Shown: in pieces, positions 56,143-64,000 of the stretch
How positions within the stretch are numbered: position 1 is the stretch's first letter
Layout: each line of letters starts with the position of its first letter
NCBI GenBank assembly: GCA_001971685.1
Contig: CP019326.1
Location: forward strand, 3,968,001 to 4,032,000
DNA length: 64,000 bases
Origin: Halomonas sp. 1513
GTDB lineage: Bacteria; Pseudomonadota; Gammaproteobacteria; Pseudomonadales; Halomonadaceae
Direction of reading: 5' to 3'
Made by a program: the position numbers and the translations under genes
The notes under the pieces: generated by a model
Told to the model about the DNA's origin: nothing
The model's input: the letters and a program-made list of their open reading frames with translations, nothing else
Database searches by the model: none

Positions 56143-57724
56143 TGACGATCACCTTGGGGCGCGTGGTGAGCCCCTGCTGCCGGGCCATGGCATAGGCCGC
56201 CTGGGGCCCGGTCCACAGCGAGGGCAGCAGCACCAGCGAGACCGGAATCGCGGTAATCACAATGAACTGCTGGAGCACGCCGATCTGCCCGGCCCCCATG
56301 TAGAGCAGAATGCCGGCCATCAACGACATGGCCACGCCCCAGAAGACCCGCACACCGACGTGGGGCTGATCATGCCCGGTACACACCACGGCGATGGCGT
56401 AGCTCATGGAGTCGCCGGTCGTCGCCACGAAGATGGTGGTCAGCAGCAGGATCGCCAGGGCCATCAGGACGCCGCCCGGCAGGGCCTGGGCAACGGTCAG
56501 GGTCGCCACATCGAACTGGAAGTTGTTGAGCGCTTCTGTCAGGTCGATTACCCCGGTCAGCTGGTAGTGAATGCCCGAGCCGCCCAGCAGGGTAAACCAT
56601 ACGGTGGTGGCAATCGGCGCCATCACCGCCACGGCCAGGATCATCTGGCGGATGGTGCGCCCACGCGAGATGCGTGCGACGAAGATCGCCATCAGCGGGC
56701 CATAGCCGATGAACCAGGCGAAGAAGAACACCGTCCACCACTGCATCCACCAGGCCGGCGCGGTTTCCGAGGTCATGGTAGCCATGGCCAGGAAGGAGCT
56801 CAGGTACTCGCCGAAGCCCTGCAGGTAGGCATTGGTCAGAAACAGGGTCGGGCCGAACAGGAAAATGATGGCGGCAATCGCCAGCGCCAGGAACACATTG
56901 AAGCGGCTCAGCATCTGGATGCCACGATGGATGCCGGTAGCGGCGGAGGTGACATAGAGCGCACCCAGAATGACCAGAATGACCAGCTGGGTGCCATACC
57001 CTTCGGTGACCCCGACGAGCTCATGCAGTCCGAAACTGACCTGGGTGGCCAGGAAGCCGATCGGCCCCACGGTGCCGGCCACTACGGCGATCACGCAGCA
57101 GGCATCGACCACACCGCCGAGCCAGCCACTCATCCTACGCTCGCCGAAGACCGGATAGAGCAGCGTCCTGGGCTGCAGCGGCAGTCCCTTGTCATAGTGG
57201 GCGTGGGCCAGCACCACGGCGGTCAACGAGCCCAGCACCGCCCAGGCCAAAAAGCCCCAGTGCATGAACGACTGCGCCAGTGCACCGGCCACCGCCTCCG
57301 CGGTTCCCGGCTCGGTGTCAAACGCCGGTGGCGTGACCACGAAGTGATAAACCGGCTCGCCGGCGGCGAAGAACACGCCACCTCCGGCCAGCAGCGTACA
57401 CATGATGATCGATAGCCACTTGAAGGTGCTCAGCTCGGGCGTGTCGAGACCGCCGACCTTGGCGCTGGCCGCCGGCGAGATGGCAAGCCCCATGGCGATG
57501 AAAAAGGTCAACAGCAGCAGCAGCTGGAAGTAAGAGCCGAGCATGGCGGCGGTCCAGGCGAAACCGTTGCCGATGGCGTTGGCCACGCCGTCGACGTCGA
57601 TGATCGACATCACCACGAACAGCACCACGAAACCGACGCTGAGCCCCAGGACGACGGGGTCGCCGAAGCGGTTGGCGTGCCCGGGGGGCGGTCTTTGCGA
57701 TGAATGATGGTCAGGCGTACTCAT
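56135..57724 (-). CDS. BCCT-family transporter with atypical signature
   Basis: A 529-residue Na+- or H+-coupled carrier of the betaine/choline/carnitine family with twelve helices. Typical segments are FMHWGFLAWAVLGSLTAVVL (helix 4 region) and IFVARISRGRTIRQMILAV. The family signature, normally G-W-T-x-x-[FY]-W-x-W-W, here reads WWTVFFFAWFIGYGP: signature Trp residues are Phe and the final Trp of the extended motif is Tyr. In BetP these aromatic residues form the cation-binding box, so a classical betaine is less likely. The start at 57724 is preceded by AAGGAAAAC. The gene overlaps the next by 8 nt. Confidence 0.86.
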   Translation of the reverse strand: MSTPDHHSSQRPPPGHANRFGDPVVLGLSVGFVVLFVVMSIIDVDGVANAIGNGFAWTAAMLGSYFQLLLLLTFFIAMGLAISPAASAKVGGLDTPELSTFKWLSIIMCTLLAGGGVFFAAGEPVYHFVVTPPAFDTEPGTAEAVAGALAQSFMHWGFLAWAVLGSLTAVVLAHAHYDKGLPLQPRTLLYPVFGERRMSGWLGGVVDACCVIAVVAGTVGPIGFLATQVSFGLHELVGVTEGYGTQLVILVILGALYVTSAATGIHRGIQMLSRFNVFLALAIAAIIFLFGPTLFLTNAYLQGFGEYLSSFLAMATMTSETAPAWWMQWWTVFFFAWFIGYGPLMAIFVARISRGRTIRQMILAVAVMAPIATTVWFTLLGGSGIHYQLTGVIDLTEALNNFQFDVATLTVAQALPGGVLMALAILLLTTIFVATTGDSMSYAIAVVCTGHDQPHVGVRVFWGVAMSLMAGILLYMGAGQIGVLQQFIVITAIPVSLVLLPSLWTGPQAAYAMARQQGLTTRPKVIVND

Positions 57725-57764
57725 GATGTTTTCCTTATTATGGATGAACCGCGGGTGGGAGAAG

Positions 57765-58757
57765 TCAGCTCGTGGCCGGGATAGCGGCACGCTGCAGCAG
57801 TGCCACCCAGTTACGGCCCATGATGCGCTCGACCTCGGTCTCGTCGAAACCGCGCTGGCGTAGCCCGGCGATCAGGTTGGGGAAGTCGCGGCTGTCGCGT
57901 AGCCAGGCCAGTGGCCGCGGCCAGCCGGCATTGCTGGCGCTACCCTCGCCGTAGTCCATCTCCTTGGACCAGCGACCGTTGCGCATCCACTCGAGGACCG
58001 AGACCGGCTGGTCCTGGCAGAGGTCGGTGCCCAGGCCCACATGCTCGATGCCCATCAGATCCACGGTGCGGGCAATCATCTCGCAGTAGGCTTCCAGGCT
58101 GCAGTCCGGCCCATCCTTGAGATGGAATGGATAGGCGGAGAATCCCAGCAGGCCGCCGCTCTCGGCGATCGCCGCCAGCACCCGGTTGGACTTGTTGCGC
58201 TTGGCCGCATGGAAGAACTCAGGGTTGGCATGCGAGATGATCACCGGCCGCTCGGAGAGCGCGATCGCCTCGAGAGTGGAACGCTCGGCGCTATGCGACA
58301 TGTCGATCACCATGCCGACCCGATTCATCTCGCGAATCACCTGACGGCCAAAACGGGTGATGCCGCTGTCCTCGCTCTCGTAGCAGCCGCAGGCCAGCAG
58401 GCTCTGGTTATTGTAGGTGAGCTGCATGATCAGCAGGCCCAGGCGGCGCATTACCGCCACCATGTCGATATCGTCCTCGATGGGCGAGCAGTTCTGGGCC
58501 CCCAGGAAGATACCCACCTTGCCGGCCTGTTGCGCACGCAGGATATCGGCAGGCTCCAGCACCGGCATGATCAGGTCGGCGTGCTGCTCGAAGCGCCGGT
58601 TCCACTCCCCCAGCCGCGACAGGGTCTCACGCGTCGTCTCGTGGTAGACCAGGGTGGCATGCACGGCATCGACGCCGCCCTCGCGCATCTGCTGGAAGAT
58701 CTCCCGCGACCAGTTGGAGTACTGCAGGCCATCAATGGTCAGCACTTGCTTGGACAT
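57765..58757 (-). CDS. Membrane-dipeptidase-like (M19) protein lacking canonical metal ligands
   Basis: A 330-residue TIM-barrel protein of the renal dipeptidase family. Family landmarks are present: LIMQLTYNNQSLLACGCYES (usually LTYNxxN), MVIDMSHSAERSTLEAI (metal-ligand His region), VIISHANPEFF, and GIEHVGLGTDL near 255. But the N-terminal HxD motif is replaced by DGLQYSNW, and the bridging Glu segment reads GIFLGAQNCSP, so two canonical ligands are absent. It may be a different hydrolase or lyase of the fold. The start at 58757 has GAGGAG upstream. Confidence 0.75.
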   Translation of the reverse strand: MSKQVLTIDGLQYSNWSREIFQQMREGGVDAVHATLVYHETTRETLSRLGEWNRRFEQHADLIMPVLEPADILRAQQAGKVGIFLGAQNCSPIEDDIDMVAVMRRLGLLIMQLTYNNQSLLACGCYESEDSGITRFGRQVIREMNRVGMVIDMSHSAERSTLEAIALSERPVIISHANPEFFHAAKRNKSNRVLAAIAESGGLLGFSAYPFHLKDGPDCSLEAYCEMIARTVDLMGIEHVGLGTDLCQDQPVSVLEWMRNGRWSKEMDYGEGSASNAGWPRPLAWLRDSRDFPNLIAGLRQRGFDETEVERIMGRNWVALLQRAAIPATS

Positions 58758-58779
58758 GGAATGCTCCTCGGGCCTTGGC

Positions 58780-60222
58780 TCAGTTGGCTTTGACGTAGCA
58801 GGTCTTGACCACGGTGTAGAACTCCCGGGCATAGCGACCCTGCTCACGGGGGCCGAAGCTCGAGTCCTTGCGACCGCCGAAGGGCACGTGGTAATCGGTG
58901 CCGGCGGTGGCCAGGTTGACCATCACGCAGCCGGTCTCGGCGCGGGCCTTGAACTCGCTGGCCAGGGCCAGGGAGTCGGTAATGATCCCCGCGGTGAGGC
59001 CGAAGTTGGTGTCGTTGAGGGTGGCGATGGCGGTGTCCATGTCGGCGACCTTGATCACGCAGGCGATGGGGCCGAAGACCTCTTCGCGGTTGATGGCCAT
59101 GGCGTTGGTCGTCGCAGTGAACAGAGTCGGCGCCATGAAGTAGCCGTCACTGGCACACTCGACGCGATGGCCACCAAAGGCCAGCTCGGCCCCATCGGCC
59201 TTGGCGCGCTCGATCCAGGCCAGGTTGGATTCGAGCTGGCGGGCCTCGGCCACCGGGCCGATCTGCACGCCCTCCTCCAGGGCCGGCCCCACCTTGGCCC
59301 GCGCCAGGCGGGCCACCAGCTTCTCGACGAAGGCGTCATGCACGGCCTCATGCACGATCAGGCGCGACGAGGCGGTGCACTTCTGGCCGGTGCCGGAGTA
59401 GGCACCGTTGAAGGCGGCCTCCACGGCCAGGTCGAGGTCGGCGTCCGCGGCAACGATCAGCGCATTCTTGGAGCCCATCTCCAGCTGGCACTTGACCAGG
59501 TTGCCGGCGGTGGCCGCCGCCACCCGGCGCCCCACCTCCAGCGAACCGGTAAAGCTCAAGGCATCGATCGCCGGGCTCGAGATCAACGCCTCGCCGACGC
59601 TGCCGCCAGAGCCCATCACCAGGTTGAAGGTGCCGGCGGGCAGCGCCTGGCGGCTGATGATCTCGGTCAGCGCCCAGGCGCTGGCGGGCACCAGGTTGGC
59701 CGGCTTGAAGACCACCGCATTGCCGAAAGCCAGCGCCGGGGCGATCTTCCACACCGCCGTGGCCATGGGGAAGTTCCAGGGGCTGATCACCCCCACCACG
59801 CCGACCGGCTCGCGGCGGGTCTCCACCTCGACCCCGGGACGCACCGAATCGACACGCTCGTCGATCTGGCGCAGCACCTCGGCGGCGTAGTAGTGGAAAA
59901 ACTGTGCGGAACGATAGACCTCCCCCACGCCCTCGGCCAGCGGCTTGCCCTCCTCACGGGAGAGCAGGCGCCCCAGCTCCTGCTTGCGCGCCGCCAGCTC
60001 GTCGCCGATGGCCATCAGCAGCGCATAGCGCTGTTCCAGGCCACTCCTGGCCCACTCGCGCTGGCCCTGCCTGGCCGCGGCAATGGCCTCCCCGACCTGG
60101 GCGGCACTGGCCTGGGCATAGTGGCCGATCAGGTCCTGGCGATCCGACGGGCTGTAGTTGGCGGCGGTGCTTTCACCCTCGACCCACTGTCCGGCGATAA
60201 AAAGGGAGTGGTTGGCTGACAT
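58780..60222 (-). CDS. NAD(P)-dependent aldehyde dehydrogenase
   Basis: A 480-residue ALDH-superfamily enzyme, closest in motifs to alpha-ketoglutaric semialdehyde dehydrogenases. The oxyanion Asn is in VISPWNFPMA (about residue 148), the cofactor-binding Lys in VVFKPANLVP, the general base Glu in CQLEMGSKNALIV (usual LELGGK), and the catalytic Cys in GTGQKCTASSRLIV (about residue 281). It lies first in the operon, so it may be the entry or final oxidation step, turning a semialdehyde into an acid. The specific aldehyde is not evident. Confidence 0.88.
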   Translation of the reverse strand: MSANHSLFIAGQWVEGESTAANYSPSDRQDLIGHYAQASAAQVGEAIAAARQGQREWARSGLEQRYALLMAIGDELAARKQELGRLLSREEGKPLAEGVGEVYRSAQFFHYYAAEVLRQIDERVDSVRPGVEVETRREPVGVVGVISPWNFPMATAVWKIAPALAFGNAVVFKPANLVPASAWALTEIISRQALPAGTFNLVMGSGGSVGEALISSPAIDALSFTGSLEVGRRVAAATAGNLVKCQLEMGSKNALIVAADADLDLAVEAAFNGAYSGTGQKCTASSRLIVHEAVHDAFVEKLVARLARAKVGPALEEGVQIGPVAEARQLESNLAWIERAKADGAELAFGGHRVECASDGYFMAPTLFTATTNAMAINREEVFGPIACVIKVADMDTAIATLNDTNFGLTAGIITDSLALASEFKARAETGCVMVNLATAGTDYHVPFGGRKDSSFGPREQGRYAREFYTVVKTCYVKAN

Positions 60223-60279
60223 GGTGATCTCCTGAATAGCGTTGACATCATCCTAGGAGAGGCACCAAGATAAGGATAA

Positions 60280-60300
60280 TCAATAAATTATAAGAATTGA
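60280..60300. promoter_or_regulatory. LysR-type operator between the ALDH and LysR genes
   Basis: TCAAT-N11-ATTGA is a perfect inverted repeat with the T-N11-A spacing of LysR boxes, in the 93-bp divergent region, 58 nt before the ALDH start and 15 nt before the LysR start. It likely binds the divergent regulator. Confidence 0.75.
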
Positions 60301-60315
60301 TCAGAAAAATTTACC

Positions 60316-61227
60316 ATGCCACCAGAACTCAAGCTCCAGCCCCTTCGCTATGTATTGGCGATCATCGATCACGGCGGCTTCCATGCCGCCGCCAAGCAGC
60401 TGCATCGCAGCCAGCCGGCCATCTCCATGGCGGTACGCGATCTGGAGTTCCGTCTTGGCCAGCCGCTGTTCGAGAAGGGCAACGGCCAAACCCTACTGAC
60501 CCCCTTCGGGCACTGGTGTGAACCGCGCTTTCGCGAGCTGGTAGCCCATCACGACCGCCTGAGCCGTGACGCAATGGCCTTGGCGAGCGCCCAGGCGGGT
60601 CGTGTCGATATCGCCGCGGTCCCCTCGGTGGCCAGCCGCCTGATGCCTGGCCTCCTTGCCAGCTTCGTCCACGACTATCCGGGTATCGAGATCAGCCTCC
60701 AGGATGGTCACTCGGAGCGGGTCAACCAGATGGTGCTCAAGGGCGAAGTGGAACTCGGCATCACCAGCCTGTGGCTGCCCGACGAAGCGCTGAGCTTCAC
60801 CCCCCTGCTACACGATGAGATAGGCGTGGTGTGCCGCGACGACCACCCCCTGGCCGCTCATGGCCATCTGCACTGGCAGGCACTGGCGGGCCATGCGCTG
60901 ATCCGCAACGGCACCTCGCGGCTGCTGGAGGGCTCCCCCGCCGCCGAGCTGCTGGCTCAGAGCACGCTATATATCTCCAACATGATCTCGCTGACCGCCA
61001 TGCTCGAGGCCGGCATCGGCATCACCACCCTGCCGCGCCTGGCCTTCCAGGAGGAGCATGAGCGGCTGCGCTTCATTCCCCTCTCCACGCCCAGGCTGGA
61101 GCGGCAGATTGGCCTGCTGCGCCGGGCACGACAAAGCCTCTCGCCTGCCTCTGAGGCGATGCATGAATACCTGCTTGAAAGGCTGGTGGGATCCCACAAC
61201 GACGAAGGGCCTACGGCGGAACCGTAG
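60316..61227 (+). CDS. LysR-family regulator of the ALDH-BCCT operon
   Basis: A 303-residue LysR regulator. The helix-turn-helix is IIDHGGFHAAAKQLHRSQPA then ISMAVRDLEFRLGQPLF (residues 16-50). The effector domain starts RVDIAAVPSVASRLMPGLLA at about 95. Divergent orientation and the T-N11-A box in the shared promoter suggest that it activates the minus-strand operon in response to its substrate and represses its own gene. Confidence 0.9.
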   Translation: MPPELKLQPLRYVLAIIDHGGFHAAAKQLHRSQPAISMAVRDLEFRLGQPLFEKGNGQTLLTPFGHWCEPRFRELVAHHDRLSRDAMALASAQAGRVDIAAVPSVASRLMPGLLASFVHDYPGIEISLQDGHSERVNQMVLKGEVELGITSLWLPDEALSFTPLLHDEIGVVCRDDHPLAAHGHLHWQALAGHALIRNGTSRLLEGSPAAELLAQSTLYISNMISLTAMLEAGIGITTLPRLAFQEEHERLRFIPLSTPRLERQIGLLRRARQSLSPASEAMHEYLLERLVGSHNDEGPTAEP

Positions 61228-61240
61228 ACCCTCGGAATAG

Positions 61241-61317
61241 TGGCGCGCCCAGAAGGATTCGAACCTTCGACCCCTGCCTTCGGAGGGCAGTACTCTATCC
61301 AGCTGAGCTATGGGCGC
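61241..61317 (-). tRNA. tRNA-Arg(CCG)
   Basis: On the minus strand the 77-nt sequence folds into a complete tRNA: acceptor GCGCCCA/TGGGCGC, D-arm AGCTCAGCTGGATAGAGTA, anticodon stem CTGCC/GGCAG with loop CTCCGAA (anticodon CCG, reads CGG), and T-arm GGTTCGAATCC. Discriminator G and an encoded CCA are present. It closely resembles E. coli tRNA-Arg(CCG). Confidence 0.95.
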
Positions 61318-61572
61318 GCGGCTGCAGCGAGCTGCAGTGCATTGAAGCGGGCACAATGCTAACTGCCCGCCCGGCGAGTGTCCAGCGCCGCCGCGGCCGC
61401 TCCCGCGCACGCCTACGCCAAATGGCCTGCAATGGGGCATTTTCCTGGCAAACCTCTTGCCGGTATACTGGTTCCATTCTTCGTGCCAGGCGCAGCTGCG
61501 GGTGGTATGGCGGCGTCCTACACAATAACGCATCGAGCAGTTCTCGATACCGGACCGTAAGAGGTGGTGAGA

Positions 61573-62397
61573 GTGAATTCCAGCAAGTTGATCATCGGGT
61601 GCCTGACCACCCTGGGCCTGGCCGTAGCGGCCGCCTCCCAAGCACACGCCGACGCCGATCGTGACGCCATTGCCGAGCGACTCAAGCCGGTTGGCCAGGT
61701 GTGCCTGCAGGGCCAGGACTGCGGTACTGCAGCCGCCGCCGAGAACGGTGACGAGGCCGCCGACAATGGCAACGGCCTCGACGGCGGGGCCATCTACGGC
61801 CGCGTCTGCGCCGCCTGTCACGACAGCGGTGCTGCCGGCGCGCCGATGATGGACGACGCCGACGCCTGGGCCGATCGCCTCGACCAAGGCATCGAGACCC
61901 TCTACGAGAATGCCATCAACGGTATCGGCGCCATGCCGGCCCGCGGCGGCGACTCCAGCCTCTCGGATGAAGAGGTCATGGCGTCGACCAACTACCTGAT
62001 CGAATCCGTCTACGACGGCGACCTGCCCGAGATCGGTGGCGACGACGAAGCCGAGATGGCGGAAGAGTCCAACGGCGAGGAAGAGGCCGACGTCGCCGCC
62101 AACGGCGAGGAAGAGGCAGCCGTCGAAGAAGAGGTGGCGGCTACCGAGGAAGAGAATGGCCTCGACGGCGAAGCGCTGTATGCCAGCGGCGGCTGTGCGG
62201 CCTGTCACGACAGCGGTGCTGCCGGCGCGCCGATCGTCGGCGACGACTGGGGCGAGCGCATGGATCAAGACATCAGCGAACTGTATGCCAATGCCATCAA
62301 CGGCATCGGCGCCATGCCGCCCAAGGGTGGCAACAGGTCGCTCTCCGATGAAGAGGTCGAGGCCATCGTCGACTATATGGTCGCCGAGTCCGAATAA
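61573..62397 (+). CDS. Diheme cytochrome c5-type protein with acidic linker
   Basis: A 274-residue exported electron carrier. The signal peptide ends near QAHA-DAD (residue 26). Two heme-binding CxxCH motifs occur: Cys79-Ala-Ala-Cys82-His83 and Cys208-Ala-Ala-Cys211-His212. Each sits in a c5-type domain with GAAGAP after the motif and a Met ligand in GIGAMPARGG or GIGAMPPKGG. The first domain is preceded by QVCLQGQDC. A linker of about 60 residues made mostly of Glu, Ala, Asp and Asn joins the domains. A GTG start at 61573 has AAGAGG 8 nt upstream; one at 61564 would add three residues. It is followed by a terminator. Confidence 0.88.
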   Translation: MNSSKLIIGCLTTLGLAVAAASQAHADADRDAIAERLKPVGQVCLQGQDCGTAAAAENGDEAADNGNGLDGGAIYGRVCAACHDSGAAGAPMMDDADAWADRLDQGIETLYENAINGIGAMPARGGDSSLSDEEVMASTNYLIESVYDGDLPEIGGDDEAEMAEESNGEEEADVAANGEEEAAVEEEVAATEEENGLDGEALYASGGCAACHDSGAAGAPIVGDDWGERMDQDISELYANAINGIGAMPPKGGNRSLSDEEVEAIVDYMVAESE

Positions 62398-62426
62398 ATG
62401 ACCTGAGCGGTTGAGGTCATTGCTTT

Positions 62427-62450
62427 GAAGGGCGCCAGCTGGCGCCCTTC
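62427..62450. terminator. Bidirectional terminator between cytochrome and helicase genes
   Basis: GAAGGGCGCC-AGCT-GGCGCCCTTC is a perfect palindromic hairpin (10-bp stem) between the convergent cytochrome c and helicase genes. A second small inverted repeat, AATGACCT/AGGTCATT at 62397-62421, precedes it. The T/A tails are weak, but the position supports termination from both sides. Confidence 0.75.
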
Positions 62451-62489
62451 TTGCGTCTGGGCGGCCCCTGCTGGCAGGTGAAGGCTTTG

Positions 62490-64000
<1,511 letters not shown>

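Noticed and set aside
61207..61231. An inverted repeat at the LysR 3' end considered as a terminator.
   Set aside because: It has a stem mismatch, overlaps the stop codon and has no T tract; evidence is too weak to list as a feature.

Overview
The window is high-GC, densely coded DNA from a proteobacterium. The best guess is a halophilic gammaproteobacterium of the Halomonadaceae type. Supporting signs are strongly acidic secreted proteins (the cytochrome c5-like protein has a long Glu/Asp linker), a BCCT carrier, TRAP and branched-chain-type ABC importers, a NlpC/P60 lipoprotein, UbiH/UbiF-type ubiquinone chemistry and gammaproteobacterial-style Zur and MntR operators. The genus is inferred from gene content and was not tested.

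Layout. 0.1-4.3 kb: secreted glycerophosphodiesterase, PhoU-like protein with a Na/Pi cotransporter, and a ubiquinone-type FAD hydroxylase. 4.4-8.2 kb: a secreted protein of unknown function, then a zinc operon headed by a Zur box and a 48-residue His-rich membrane peptide, followed by znuC, znuB and a znuA with 12 tandem GHDDH units. 8.2-12.5 kb: LolD-like ATPase, FtsX-type permease and an AttH/CrtC lipocalin-like protein, translationally coupled. 12.7-15.6 kb: small proteins, a DUF4239-like membrane protein, a probable frameshifted gene, glyoxalase I and a NlpC/P60 lipoprotein. 15.6-18.8 kb: mntR divergent from a manganese-type ABC importer. 18.8-27.8 kb: EamA exporter, a second Zur-box operon (DUF1826 plus an orphan ZnuB-like permease), D,D-carboxypeptidase, a third Zur-box gene (COG0523 GTPase), a lipoprotein, a chemoreceptor and a secreted protein.

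27.8-34.5 kb: a TRAP transporter with LysR regulator, divergent from pxpABC (5-oxoprolinase). This is probably a pyroglutamate uptake and hydrolysis module. 34.6-48.2 kb: the most distinctive region. Two complete branched-chain-type ABC importers flank two paralogous PF09370-type TIM-barrel proteins, a UPF0261 protein and a SRPBCC protein, with an AraC regulator. UPF0261 and the TIM barrel are the two halves of the plant Tm-1 protein, here as separate adjacent genes. A 19-bp exact repeat lies about 120 bp upstream of two of the transporter gene starts and may be the AraC operator. 48.3-53.2 kb: DUF3820, TSUP exporter, PuuE-like deacetylase, a solute-binding-like protein without a signal peptide, glutamate dehydrogenase and a small charged protein.

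53.2-61.2 kb: a minus-strand catabolic operon (aldehyde dehydrogenase, M19 dipeptidase-like protein, BCCT carrier, unknown 586-residue protein, Ldh2-like/DUF3726 protein, RidA) with a divergent LysR gene and a perfect T-N11-A type box between them. The dipeptidase lacks recognisable metal ligands and the carrier lacks signature tryptophans, so the substrate is probably not a classical betaine or dipeptide. 61.2-64 kb: tRNA-Arg(CCG), a diheme c5-type cytochrome and the 3' part of a Rep/UvrD-type helicase that runs off the window.

The genes fall into metal homeostasis (Zur and MntR regulons) and several substrate-specific uptake plus catabolism modules. No phage, insertion sequence, rRNA or CRISPR array was seen.
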